A stretch of DNA of 64,000 bases, from contig NZ_FNBH01000001.1 of assembly GCF_900102265.1 (NCBI RefSeq), forward strand, positions 62,001-126,000, given 5' to 3'. This DNA is from Epilithonimonas hungarica. GTDB taxonomy: Bacteria > Bacteroidota > Bacteroidia > Flavobacteriales > Weeksellaceae. The notes beneath the pieces were generated by a model, which saw only the letters and a program-made list of their open reading frames with translations, was not told where the DNA came from and ran no database searches. A program made the translations under genes and the position numbers. Shown in pieces: positions 7,897 to 17,406 of this stretch (position 1 is its first letter; each line of letters begins with the position of its first letter).

Positions 7897-10059
7897 ATGA
7901 AGAAAATTATTGTGAGTGCTGTGGTTTTGGTTTCCACTTTTGCTTTTGCTCAGGAAAATGACACGATTAAAAAGTCAAATGATATAGATGAGGTAATACT
8001 TAATAAATACTATAAAAAGTATAATGAAAAGGAGGGATCATCTTCTCTCCGATTAAATGAAGAGCTTATCAAAATACCTCAAAACATTACAATAATTACC
8101 AACAGAGCATTAGAAGATCAGCAGATAACTACTCTCAGTGATGGAGTTTTAAGAAACGTTGCAGGAGCACAAAGGTTAGAGCATTGGGGAGATATGTATA
8201 CCAGAGTAAATATGAGAGGTTCTCGCGCAGAAGCTTTTTTTAATGGTGTTAATGTAACAACTCCTTGGGGGCCTTTAAGTGAAGATATGAGCTATGTTGA
8301 TCATATTGAATTCGTAAAAGGGCCTTCCGGCTTTTTAATGTCCAATGGTGAACCTAGTGGCATTTACAATGTTGTTACTAAAAAACCTACAGGAAAAGAT
8401 TTTAATGGATCAGCTCGTGTTACTCTAGGAAGTTTTGATATGTACAGAGGAGAAACTGATTTTGATTCCAAACTATCAGAGAAAGTTGCATTCCGACTTA
8501 ATTTAATGGCTCAAAATAAAAATAGTTTCAGAAAATATGAATTTAATGATAGATATATTATTAATCCATCTATTAAAGTTGATTTAACCAATCAAACAGT
8601 CTTAACTGCGGAGTATATATATCAAAAAGCTAAGTCGTCAGAAGTAGGCTCATCTTATGTATACAGTTTTGATGGATACGGAACTAAACCTGTTGATTAT
8701 ACTGTATCTGACCCGGGGATTGCACCCACAAATATTAATGATCATACTGCAAATATTAATTTACAGCATAAATTTAGCTCAGATTGGAAGTTGACCGCAC
8801 AATTGACTTATATGAATAATCACACTTTAGGAAGTGATATATGGCCTGGCATGTTTGACCAAGCAACTGGATATATGATTAGAGGCCTTTACTTCTGGGA
8901 AGCAAGTAATGTAATGAAATTTGGTCAAGTCTTCTTAAATGGTTATGAAAAAACAGGTGGCGTTTCACATAAAATTCTTGCGGGCTTAGATTTGGGCTCC
9001 AAAAAATATCTGGCAGACTGGAATCAGGGAGGAGCTATTGATTTGGCCACTAGTCCGTTTGATACCAATTCAAATATTTATACAGTTCCAAGCGCTGGAT
9101 ATCCGACATTCGATGGAAGTATTCCGTTGGAACAAAGAGCAAATCCTTGGGGGACAATCAGTCAAAACTACAATGGCGTCTATCTACAGGATGAATTGGG
9201 CTTTTTTGAAGATCAATTAAGATTAACCATTGCTGCAAGATATACAAATGTTTCTCAACAAGCTTATGGAGCGGCAGAACAAAAAGGGGAAAAAATAACA
9301 CCCCGTTTTGGTTTAAGCTATTCAATTGATCAGAATACTTCAGCTTATGCTTTATACGATCAGGCTTTTGTTCCACAAACAGGACTATTTAGGGATGGCT
9401 CAACCGCAAAACCAATTACAGGTAATAATGTTGAAGTCGGATTAAAAAGAGATTGGGCAGGTGGAAAATGGAATACCACTTTATCCTTATATAACATTAG
9501 TAAAAGAAATGCTATAACTGGTGATCCAACAGATCCTTCAGGTATTTATTCTATTTTCCTAGGAAGGACAAGAGTTCAGGGAGCAGAATTTGATTTGAAA
9601 GGAGAGATAGTAAAAGGCTTTAATGCAATTTTCAATTATGCTTTTACTGAAAATACATATACAGAAACAACACCATCTGCTATTAAAGGTCAAAGGGTTC
9701 CTGGTTATGCTAAACACACAGTGAATGGTTGGTTAAATTATACTTTCACACAAGATAATTTATTAAAGGGATTTGGATTCACATTTGGAGGAACTTTTTT
9801 AGCTGACAGAAGCACTTGGGATTGGGGAAGTAAGGATTCTCCTTTAGAAATGAATGATTATCTGAAATTCGATGCAGGCATGTCTTGGGAAGATTCTAAA
9901 ATCAGATTAAACCTGAATGTATTTAATATTTTTAATAGATACTTGTATAGTGGGAGTGGATATAGTTTCTTACAAGCTGACGGAACATACAAAGGAGGAT
10001 ACTATTATCAAGCAGAAGCACCAAGAAACTGGCGATTCTCAATAGCATATAAATTCTAA
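7897..10059 (+). CDS. TonB-dependent siderophore receptor (first of the iron operon)
   Basis: A 720-residue outer-membrane receptor. A signal peptide (about 1-19, ending FAFAQ) is followed by a plug domain. Plug signatures are IPQNITIITNRALED, LSDGVLRNVAGAQ, MRGSRAEAFFNGV and FVKGPSGFLMSNGEPSGIYNVVTKKP. A 22-strand-type barrel ends in RFSIAYKF with the terminal Phe. The plug pattern is that of ferric-siderophore receptors (FhuE/FpvA type). Transport would be powered by TonB-ExbBD. It is followed after 34 bases by a PepSY reductase. Base composition looks more A+T-rich than its operon partner: sampled 60-base stretches at 8581 and 12181 contain 20 and 27 G/C. The siderophore cannot be predicted. 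Confidence 0.9.
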   Translation: MKKIIVSAVVLVSTFAFAQENDTIKKSNDIDEVILNKYYKKYNEKEGSSSLRLNEELIKIPQNITIITNRALEDQQITTLSDGVLRNVAGAQRLEHWGDMYTRVNMRGSRAEAFFNGVNVTTPWGPLSEDMSYVDHIEFVKGPSGFLMSNGEPSGIYNVVTKKPTGKDFNGSARVTLGSFDMYRGETDFDSKLSEKVAFRLNLMAQNKNSFRKYEFNDRYIINPSIKVDLTNQTVLTAEYIYQKAKSSEVGSSYVYSFDGYGTKPVDYTVSDPGIAPTNINDHTANINLQHKFSSDWKLTAQLTYMNNHTLGSDIWPGMFDQATGYMIRGLYFWEASNVMKFGQVFLNGYEKTGGVSHKILAGLDLGSKKYLADWNQGGAIDLATSPFDTNSNIYTVPSAGYPTFDGSIPLEQRANPWGTISQNYNGVYLQDELGFFEDQLRLTIAARYTNVSQQAYGAAEQKGEKITPRFGLSYSIDQNTSAYALYDQAFVPQTGLFRDGSTAKPITGNNVEVGLKRDWAGGKWNTTLSLYNISKRNAITGDPTDPSGIYSIFLGRTRVQGAEFDLKGEIVKGFNAIFNYAFTENTYTETTPSAIKGQRVPGYAKHTVNGWLNYTFTQDNLLKGFGFTFGGTFLADRSTWDWGSKDSPLEMNDYLKFDAGMSWEDSKIRLNLNVFNIFNRYLYSGSGYSFLQADGTYKGGYYYQAEAPRNWRFSIAYKF

Positions 10060-10093
10060 AAAAGTGAATCTGTCGACTCTACTTTAAACCTTT

Positions 10094-11293
10094 ATGAAGA
10101 AAAAGCACCTTCATAAGAAGAAACCTTCTTTTACAAAAAAATGGTCTGCCAAGCTGCATTTGTGGTTTGGCTTATCCATTGGTTTGATTGTCTTCATCGT
10201 AGCCTTGACAGGAACGATGTATGTTTTCAAAGACGAAATTCAAAATCAAACCAGAAAAGGTGTCATCTATGTAAACCCTGAAACGATTACACAAACACCG
10301 CTTCCGATAGAAGTCCTGAAGGAAAAGGTCTCATCTGTAGTAAATGAAAAATATCCGGCCAGTTCTGTAGAGATCCCTTTGGACAAAAATAGATCTTATG
10401 AATTTTTGTACTATGAAAAGGATAAACAGGCATGGAATTATTTTCAGGAAATAAAGGTCAATAAGCTTATTTATATCAATCAATACACTGGACAGGTTCT
10501 GGGAATATATGATGAAAAATATAGTCTTTTCCCCATTTTGAAAGCTATCCATTGGAGCTTATTATTAAAATCAGATTGGGGGAAGTATGTTGTAGGAATT
10601 CCCGTTGTCTTATTCATCATCATGCTAATCACTGGAATCATTCTTTGGTGGCCGAAAAACAAAAAATCTAGAAAGGGAAGGCTTTCATTTGACTGGAAAA
10701 ATGTAAGAACTTGGAAACGCAGAAACTATGACCTTCATAACATTCTGGGATTTTATGCTTCATTTGTGGCTTTGCTATTGAGTGTGTCCGGAATCTACTT
10801 TGCCTATCCATGGGTTAAAAATACATTCAATGTAACACTTTCAGGTTCGTGGGAACTTCCTAAAGAAAAGGAGTTCAAATCCCCGGACTCATTATTAAGG
10901 AAAAGCAAAGTCATTTTTGATCTTGCCGCCTGGGAAACTAAAAAATTATATCCAGATGCATCGAGTTTCAGGATTCCTTTAAACGGAAAAAATAAAAAAG
11001 GAAAGGATTTAAAAAATATTCCGGTGGCCATTTATGATGAAGACGGAAAATTTGTCATCAGAAATCAATTGATTTTCGACAAATATTCAGGGAAATTATT
11101 AGCAAATAAACCTCATCAGAAGCTTAACAACGCAGAAAAATATGCCAATGCCAATTATGATATCCATGTTGGGTCATATTTCGGATTATTCGGAAAAATT
11201 ATTTGGTTCGCCGCAGGGCTGATCTGTACATCATTGCCTGTAACCGGATTTTTACTATGGCTTGGAAAGAAGAAAAAAGGAATTAAAAAATGA
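10094..11293 (+). CDS. PepSY-domain inner-membrane protein, putative ferrisiderophore reductase
   Basis: A 399-residue member of the PepSY-associated membrane family (PiuB/FoxB-like). Four membrane segments lie near residues 23-45, 162-186, 214-240 and 362-395, with periplasmic PepSY-type stretches between them. Histidines H22 (KLHLWF), H153 (IHWSLL), H215 (DLHNILGF) and H358 (DIHVG) sit at the membrane edges, as expected for haem ligands. Family members are thought to reduce ferric siderophore in the periplasm and release iron. The cytoplasmic N-terminus is unusually basic and His-bearing (MKKKHLHKKK). Its stop overlaps the next start by four bases (ATGA at 11290-11293), so translation of the two is probably coupled. 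Confidence 0.85.
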   Translation: MKKKHLHKKKPSFTKKWSAKLHLWFGLSIGLIVFIVALTGTMYVFKDEIQNQTRKGVIYVNPETITQTPLPIEVLKEKVSSVVNEKYPASSVEIPLDKNRSYEFLYYEKDKQAWNYFQEIKVNKLIYINQYTGQVLGIYDEKYSLFPILKAIHWSLLLKSDWGKYVVGIPVVLFIIMLITGIILWWPKNKKSRKGRLSFDWKNVRTWKRRNYDLHNILGFYASFVALLLSVSGIYFAYPWVKNTFNVTLSGSWELPKEKEFKSPDSLLRKSKVIFDLAAWETKKLYPDASSFRIPLNGKNKKGKDLKNIPVAIYDEDGKFVIRNQLIFDKYSGKLLANKPHQKLNNAEKYANANYDIHVGSYFGLFGKIIWFAAGLICTSLPVTGFLLWLGKKKKGIKK

Positions 11294-13407
11294 AGAAAAT
11301 AATATTATCCGTGGCATCGCTTGCTACGGTCATGACAGTTGCACAGCAAAAGGATTCATTAGATATAAAAGATGTGGATGGCGTTGTTTTGACCGCTTCC
11401 AGAAAAAAAGAAAACATCAAGGAGATCCCAAGTTCTGTGACCATTGTCAACCAAAAACAGATACAGTCACAATTGACAGTGAATTCTGATATTACAAGCA
11501 TTTTACAATACACCGTTCCGAGCCTGGCAACCAGTTCCGGACAAACTTCCAACACAGGACAAACCCTGAGAGGCCGTCAGGTTTTGGTCCTGATCGACGG
11601 AATTCCACAATCTACGCCTCTCCGTAACGGTGCGAGAGATATAAGAGTGATCGATCCTTCTGTAATAGAAAGAATAGAAGTTATTAAAGGGGCTTCTTCG
11701 ATATACGGAAATGGTGCAGATGGAGGTATCATCAATTATATTACAAGAAAAAGCAATTCTGAGAAAACGATCTCGGGAATTACTCAGGTTGGTATTACAG
11801 GCCAGGCTTATGGCGGAACTTTAGGATATAGGGCAAGCCAATTACTATCCGGAAAGGTCACGAAAAATTTTGATTACGTCTTGTCAATGGCCTACGAAAG
11901 GACGGGCTATATGAAAGATGCGGATGGTGTTGATCTAAGCCCGACATACAGTCCCGCAAAAATGGACAACTATAACGGAATGCTGAAACTGGGGTACAAC
12001 ATCAATGAGAATCAAAGAATAGAAGCTTCATATATTGGCTATGCCTCAAGATCTGACCTGGACTTAGGCTTAAAGACCGGAAAATACGGCTTGATACCAA
12101 CGATCGGTGAAGGTAAGGGAAAGAATCTTGAAACGACTCCGCAAGGAACACCGAGAAACCATAATATCAAATTAAGTTACGACAATAGAAATCTTTGGCC
12201 GGGGACCGCCTTGGACGTCAATCTTTATTTACAGGATTTCAGAACAGTGTACGGATACAGTGATACGTTCCTAAATGGAGGACAGTCCAACATTATTTCC
12301 AGAAAAAGTGGTGCGAGGATAAATTTGGACACCCAGCTTTGGAATGGTCAGAATTCTCAGGCAGAAGTAATATACGGGGTTGACGTATTGGATGACCAAA
12401 CTGTACAGAAGCTGGAAGACGGCCGTTACTGGACACCCGATATGGACATGACGAATATCGCACCTTTTATGTTGATCAAGGTTGACCTGCTAAAAAATCT
12501 GACTATCAAGGGTGGCCTTCGGTATGAAAATATGAAAGTGAAAGTCGGTGATTTCAATACGCTTTCCACCATCAAAAATGATGGGACATTTACCCAAAGT
12601 ATTTTTGTAAAAGGTGGCGACCTGGAGTACAATGCTTTGGTTGGAAATATCGGACTCCGCTATAATATCAATCCGATGGTCAATCTGTTCGGAAGCTTTT
12701 CACAATCCTATTCCATCAACGAATTAGGAAGGATCCTGAGAACCTCCACTTCCGATACGATCACAAACCTGGAAACAAAACCGATTATCGTCAACAATTA
12801 TGAATTGGGAGCAACCGGACAAATGACGGAATGGCTGGACTATGAGATCACTTCTTATGTAAGCACATCAAAACTGGGCGCTTCATTTGTCCAGAGCCCG
12901 GATAGAGCTTTGACTATACAAAGAGCACCGGAAGTAGTTTATGGAGTTGAAGGCTTCCTACATTTCAGACCGGCAAGATGGATTAATTTCGGTGGAAGTT
13001 ACAGTTGGATGGAAGGAATCACTTCACCAAAAGACGACGGAGATTATTCAGCAAAGATCAATAACAGCAGGATCTCTGCACCAAAAGTTCTGGCTTACAT
13101 TCAGCTGAGACCTTTACAAAAATTATCTGTTGGTTTGGATATGCTTCATGCATTCGAACAAGACAGATTTTCACCCAACGTGAAAACAGGTTTGTTCGCC
13201 TATGGGGAAGGAAAAGTTCCCGAGTACACAGTTTTCAACTTTAAGTCAAGCTTTGATATCGATAAAAGCTGGAAACTATCTCTGGGTATTGAGAACGTGC
13301 TGAACAAAATGTACAAGCCGGCCATCGCATGGTGGGCAGCACGAGATAGTGATTTTACCAATTCTATGGGAATGAGGGGAACCTTCATGGTCGAATACAA
13401 ATTTTAA
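11290..13407 (+). CDS. TonB-dependent siderophore receptor (second of the iron operon)
   Basis: A 705-residue receptor with a signal peptide (about 1-18). Plug motifs are VVLTASRKKENIKEIPSS, TLRGRQVLVLIDGIPQ and ERIEVIKGASSIYGNGADGGIINYITRK. A barrel ends MVEYKF with terminal Phe. VVLTASRKKE near residue 32 resembles the TonB-box region. It probably imports a ferric siderophore or other metal chelate across the outer membrane. It is only distantly similar to the first receptor, so the operon probably handles two different ligands. It overlaps the upstream PepSY gene by four bases and precedes the second PepSY gene by 26 bases. Confidence 0.9.
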   Translation: MKKIILSVASLATVMTVAQQKDSLDIKDVDGVVLTASRKKENIKEIPSSVTIVNQKQIQSQLTVNSDITSILQYTVPSLATSSGQTSNTGQTLRGRQVLVLIDGIPQSTPLRNGARDIRVIDPSVIERIEVIKGASSIYGNGADGGIINYITRKSNSEKTISGITQVGITGQAYGGTLGYRASQLLSGKVTKNFDYVLSMAYERTGYMKDADGVDLSPTYSPAKMDNYNGMLKLGYNINENQRIEASYIGYASRSDLDLGLKTGKYGLIPTIGEGKGKNLETTPQGTPRNHNIKLSYDNRNLWPGTALDVNLYLQDFRTVYGYSDTFLNGGQSNIISRKSGARINLDTQLWNGQNSQAEVIYGVDVLDDQTVQKLEDGRYWTPDMDMTNIAPFMLIKVDLLKNLTIKGGLRYENMKVKVGDFNTLSTIKNDGTFTQSIFVKGGDLEYNALVGNIGLRYNINPMVNLFGSFSQSYSINELGRILRTSTSDTITNLETKPIIVNNYELGATGQMTEWLDYEITSYVSTSKLGASFVQSPDRALTIQRAPEVVYGVEGFLHFRPARWINFGGSYSWMEGITSPKDDGDYSAKINNSRISAPKVLAYIQLRPLQKLSVGLDMLHAFEQDRFSPNVKTGLFAYGEGKVPEYTVFNFKSSFDIDKSWKLSLGIENVLNKMYKPAIAWWAARDSDFTNSMGMRGTFMVEYKF

Positions 13408-13433
13408 GTTTATCTTAGCCCGCTCAAATCAGT

Positions 13434-14639
13434 ATGAAGAAAAAACACCATCATAAAAAGAAACCAGGATTTTTCAAGAAATGGTCGGCCAAACTACATC
13501 TGTGGTTTGGCTTGTCCATTGGTTTCCTGATATTTATTATTTCGATTACCGGTGCACTTTACGTTTTCAAAGATGAGATAGAAAACTTTACCCGTAAAGA
13601 ATATATCTATCACAACGAGCAAAACATCGAATCCAAAAAAGTGATTCCGATTCGGGAGCTGGAAAAATTAGTTGATCAGCAGACCAAAGAAAAATTTCCG
13701 ATCCATTGGGTGAACGTTCCTATTGATAGAAAAATGTCCTATCAATTTTATTGGTACGAGCATCAGCCAGACCAATGGAATTACTTTGACGAATTTCCGA
13801 TCTACAAATTGGCTTACGTTAATCCGTACAGTGGAAAGGTCCTGCAGGTCTATGATGAGAAAAACGGATTCTTTGCGATTGTAAAATCTATCCATTGGAG
13901 TTTTCTCTTGAAGCAGGAATGGGGAACTTACGTTGTTGGGATCCCGGTTATAATTTTCTTGATCATGCTGATCACAGGAATCGTCCTTTGGTGGCCAAAA
14001 AATAAAGCAGCTAGAAAACAACGGTTCAAATTCCAGTGGAAAGACACAACACAATGGAAACGAAAAAATTACGACCTTCACAATATTCTTGGTTTCTATT
14101 CTTCAATATTTGCGTTAATTCTTACTATCACGGGATTATTCTATGCTTTTTTTGTTGTTCAGGCGATGATCTACGTGATATTTTCAGGAGGAGAAACAGC
14201 TTACCCGGATTTTTCAAAGATCACAACAAAAGCACCAATCGAGATGAGAACAGATAAAACATTAGATAAGATCTCAAACAAAGTCATTGAACTTTATCCT
14301 GACGCCTACGCTTTTTCGCTGGACTTGGGACATCCGCATATCGATGACCACGAGCATCCGAATTTCGAAGTTTATGTAAAGCATTTATCTTATTCTTATC
14401 ATAAAAGTAGCAGTCTTATTTTTGATGAAAATTCTGGAGAACTTCTGCACAGACATGATCCAAAGGATAAAAACTTTGGAGAAAAAGTTGTTGGAGCCAA
14501 TTATGATATCCACGTAGGAGCGATATTAGGTTTGCCTACGAAAATTATTGCCTTCATTGTAAGTCTGATCATCGCATCAATGCCGATTACAGGATTCATG
14601 ATCTGGTGGGGACGAAGAAAAAAATCTACAACTAAATAA
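13434..14639 (+). CDS. PepSY-domain inner-membrane protein, paralogue with a His-rich loop
   Basis: 401 residues, clearly paralogous to the PepSY protein at 10094. It has the same basic N-terminus (MKKKHHHKKK), the same four-helix layout and histidines in the equivalent places (H22, H154, H216, H360). It differs by a periplasmic insertion near residues 298-310 with four histidines in nine residues (GHPHIDDHEHP), which could bind a metal ion. I infer reduction or handling of the metal complex imported by the adjacent receptor. It is the last gene of the operon and a terminator follows directly. Confidence 0.85.
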   Translation: MKKKHHHKKKPGFFKKWSAKLHLWFGLSIGFLIFIISITGALYVFKDEIENFTRKEYIYHNEQNIESKKVIPIRELEKLVDQQTKEKFPIHWVNVPIDRKMSYQFYWYEHQPDQWNYFDEFPIYKLAYVNPYSGKVLQVYDEKNGFFAIVKSIHWSFLLKQEWGTYVVGIPVIIFLIMLITGIVLWWPKNKAARKQRFKFQWKDTTQWKRKNYDLHNILGFYSSIFALILTITGLFYAFFVVQAMIYVIFSGGETAYPDFSKITTKAPIEMRTDKTLDKISNKVIELYPDAYAFSLDLGHPHIDDHEHPNFEVYVKHLSYSYHKSSSLIFDENSGELLHRHDPKDKNFGEKVVGANYDIHVGAILGLPTKIIAFIVSLIIASMPITGFMIWWGRRKKSTTK

Positions 14640-14644
14640 TTGAC

Positions 14645-14678
14645 AAAAAACCTGAATTAAATCATTCGGGTTTTTTAT
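14645..14678 (+). terminator. Intrinsic terminator of the iron operon
   Basis: AAAAAACCTGAA (14645-14656) pairs with TTCGGGTTTTTT (14665-14676), with one G-T pair and an 8-base loop. Confidence 0.85.
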
Positions 14679-14697
14679 TAAATTTAATTCATACTAT

Positions 14698-14728
14698 TTT
14701 GGTATAGATTATTTCTTTTCTACATTTG
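14698..14728 (+). promoter_or_regulatory. Strong promoter of the third TonB-dependent receptor
   Basis: TTTG at 14698-14701, a 19-base spacer and TACATTTG at 14721-14728 match the Bacteroidetes primary-sigma promoter very well. The start codon lies 17 bases after the -7 element. Confidence 0.8.
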
Positions 14729-14745
14729 CTCATTAATTTTAAACT

Positions 14746-17328
14746 ATGAGCAGACCTTCGACTATTTTTAAAAAGGCAGCCTTTGTCTTTTCTATTTTAT
14801 CATTCACATTTTCTTTTGCACAGAATTCCATTTACGGAAAAATCCTTGACAGCATCAATAATAAATCCATCAGTGGCGTAAAAATATCGTCGAAAACGGA
14901 TAAAAATCTATCAATACAGACTGACCAGAATGGAAACTTTGTTCTAAATAATATTAATTCTTTTCCTTTTGAATTAAAGATTCAGAAAAGTAGTTTTGAA
15001 ACAAGATTTGTATCAATAAAAGAAAATCCAACAGATACTTTATTTATCAAACTCCTTCCAAACGATGTTGTAATCACAGAAGTTGTTGTAACAGCCAGAA
15101 GAAGGGAAGAAACAGCTCAGCAAGTTCCGATCCCTATCAATGTCATCTCAGGGAAAAAGGCTGAAGAAACAGGAGCATTCAACGTCAATCGTTTAAAAGA
15201 ACTGGTTCCATCCGTTCAGTTTTACAGTTCGACACCTAGGAATACAAGTCTCAGCATCCGAGGTTTGGGGTCAACTTATGGTTTAACGAATGACGGACTT
15301 GACCCTGGTGTGGGATTTTACGTGGATGGTGTTTATTATGCCAGACCAGCAGCTACAACTTTGGATTTTGTTGATATCGAAAGAATCGAAGTTTTGCGAG
15401 GTCCGCAGGGAACATTGTTTGGTAAAAATACAACAGCAGGAACTTTCAACGTCACTACAAAACAGCCAAGTTTTACAACTGGAGGAACAGCCGAAATCAG
15501 TTATGGCAATTACGGTTTTATTCAAGCAAAAACATCTGTAACCGGAGCGATTACTGATAAATTTGCGAACAGATTTTCCGCTTCCGGAACGCATAGAGAT
15601 GGAACAATTTATAATTCGAGGACCAATCAGGAACTTAATGATATCAATTCCATCGCTATCCGGGATCAATTGTTATACAAACCGAATGAAAATCTGAAAT
15701 TAATTCTAACCGGAGATTATAACAGATTAAGAGCAAATGGGTACGCGCAGGTCATTGCAGGAGTTGTGACTACCAAAAGAGCGGCTTACAGGCAATTCAA
15801 TAATATCATTTCCGACCTTGGATATACACTTCCAAAAATCGACCCCTTCAACAGAATAGTTGACACGGATACGCCTTGGAAAGCCGAGCAAGATATGGGC
15901 GGACTTTCCTTGAACGTTGAATATAATCTTGGAAAAGGAAAGATCACATCCACCTCAGCATGGAGATTCTGGAATTGGAATCCTTCAAATGACAGAGATT
16001 TTATAGGACTTTCAGCATTGGCAAAATCACAGGCGCCAAGTAAACACCAGCAATGGAGCCAGGAAATCCGCTGGTCAGGAAATTTCAATGAAAAATTGAG
16101 CGGTGTCTTTGGTGTTTTCGGAATCTGGCAAAGATTACGAGCTGATAAAGACGGACAAATTGAGGAAGCAGGAAAAGACCAGTGGCGATTCTCTCAAAGT
16201 TCAACAAGTTCTCTTTGGAAAACTCCAGGGTTATTAGACGGATATGGCATCAAGACTTATCCAAGTCTTAATTCTTTCAGTGGAGCGGTGTTTGGACAGC
16301 TGGATTGGGCTTTCACCGAAAAATTTAGTTTACTTCCCGGAATTAGAATTAATTATGATAAAAAAGAAATTGATTTTAAAAGAATTACTTACGGAGGATT
16401 GGAAATTTCGGATGATAATCCTGATAAAGAAGCTTTACAAGCAATTAAAAACTCCGTTTACAGCAATCAGGAATTCAATGCCTCGATTGATGATACCAAT
16501 TTTTCCGGACAATTGACATTAGCTTATAAACCAACTAAAAATTATAATCTTTTCGGAACCTTTTCAACAGGCTTCAAACCGGTTGGCCTTAACCTTGGTG
16601 GACTTCCAACAGAAAACGGAAGAGTAATGACAGAGCTCGCTGTTGTAAAACCGGAAAGAATCCTACATTATGAGATCGGGCTAAAATCTCAACCTCTTAA
16701 AAATTTCATTTTCAATTTAACAGTTTATAATTCTGACATCAAGGATTATCAAATACAGGTTCAAGCAGAAAGCCTGCAACTTAACAGAGGTTATCTTGCC
16801 AATGCACAAAAAGTACAAGTAAGAGGAATTGAAACAGACATTTCTTATACATTCAGCAACTTTTATTTCTTCACGAATTTGGCTTACACAGAAGCGATTT
16901 ATAAGAAATTCACCAATGCTCCGCCAGCATTGGAAGATACTGGCGGCGTAAATTATGTTGATATTTCCGGAGGTGTTTTGCCGGGTGTTTCAAAATGGGC
17001 AGGTTCAACAGGTGGAGAATTTAATTTTGCGGGGAAATTAATGAAATATGAAGGCGATTATTTCTTTGCTTTGGACAGTTATTATCGTTCAACCTTCTCA
17101 TCCAGTCCAACACCGTCCAAATTTTTGAATATTCCCGGTTATGCATTATTCAACACAAGATTCGGTTTCCGAGTGAGACAAGGTGTCACGACCTATGTTT
17201 GGGCAAGAAATATCTTTAACAGGGATTATTTCGAACAATTGCTTCCGGGAGCGGGGAATGCGGGACATTATGCGGGCGTTTTGGGAGACCCGAGAACTTT
17301 TGGGCTAACGATAAAAGTCAGTTTCTAA
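14746..17328 (+). CDS. TonB-dependent receptor with N-terminal carboxypeptidase-regulatory-like domain
   Basis: An 860-residue outer-membrane receptor. A signal peptide (to about residue 25, SFAQ) is followed by a beta-sandwich CarboxypepD_reg-like domain (about 27-100; IYGKILDS, SGVKI, NFVLNNI). The plug (about 110-230) carries VVVTARRREETAQQVP, LSIRGLG and ERIEVLRGPQGTLFGKNTTAGTFNVTTK, and the barrel ends FGLTIKVSF. The plug resembles the iron-complex receptors common in proteobacteria more than SusC-type receptors, and no SusD partner is present. It is transcribed from its own promoter after the iron operon terminator, so it is a separate unit that may still belong to iron uptake. Substrate unknown. 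Confidence 0.88.
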   Translation: MSRPSTIFKKAAFVFSILSFTFSFAQNSIYGKILDSINNKSISGVKISSKTDKNLSIQTDQNGNFVLNNINSFPFELKIQKSSFETRFVSIKENPTDTLFIKLLPNDVVITEVVVTARRREETAQQVPIPINVISGKKAEETGAFNVNRLKELVPSVQFYSSTPRNTSLSIRGLGSTYGLTNDGLDPGVGFYVDGVYYARPAATTLDFVDIERIEVLRGPQGTLFGKNTTAGTFNVTTKQPSFTTGGTAEISYGNYGFIQAKTSVTGAITDKFANRFSASGTHRDGTIYNSRTNQELNDINSIAIRDQLLYKPNENLKLILTGDYNRLRANGYAQVIAGVVTTKRAAYRQFNNIISDLGYTLPKIDPFNRIVDTDTPWKAEQDMGGLSLNVEYNLGKGKITSTSAWRFWNWNPSNDRDFIGLSALAKSQAPSKHQQWSQEIRWSGNFNEKLSGVFGVFGIWQRLRADKDGQIEEAGKDQWRFSQSSTSSLWKTPGLLDGYGIKTYPSLNSFSGAVFGQLDWAFTEKFSLLPGIRINYDKKEIDFKRITYGGLEISDDNPDKEALQAIKNSVYSNQEFNASIDDTNFSGQLTLAYKPTKNYNLFGTFSTGFKPVGLNLGGLPTENGRVMTELAVVKPERILHYEIGLKSQPLKNFIFNLTVYNSDIKDYQIQVQAESLQLNRGYLANAQKVQVRGIETDISYTFSNFYFFTNLAYTEAIYKKFTNAPPALEDTGGVNYVDISGGVLPGVSKWAGSTGGEFNFAGKLMKYEGDYFFALDSYYRSTFSSSPTPSKFLNIPGYALFNTRFGFRVRQGVTTYVWARNIFNRDYFEQLLPGAGNAGHYAGVLGDPRTFGLTIKVSF

Positions 17329-17406
17329 ATTTAAAATTAAATTAATATTTGACACATATTACATTGATTTTACCTAAATTTAGGGTCTTAAAAAATTAAA
17401 AAATTG

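Noticed and set aside
14746-17328. SusC-type glycan importer
   Set aside because: No SusD gene adjoins it and its plug motifs resemble iron-complex receptors.
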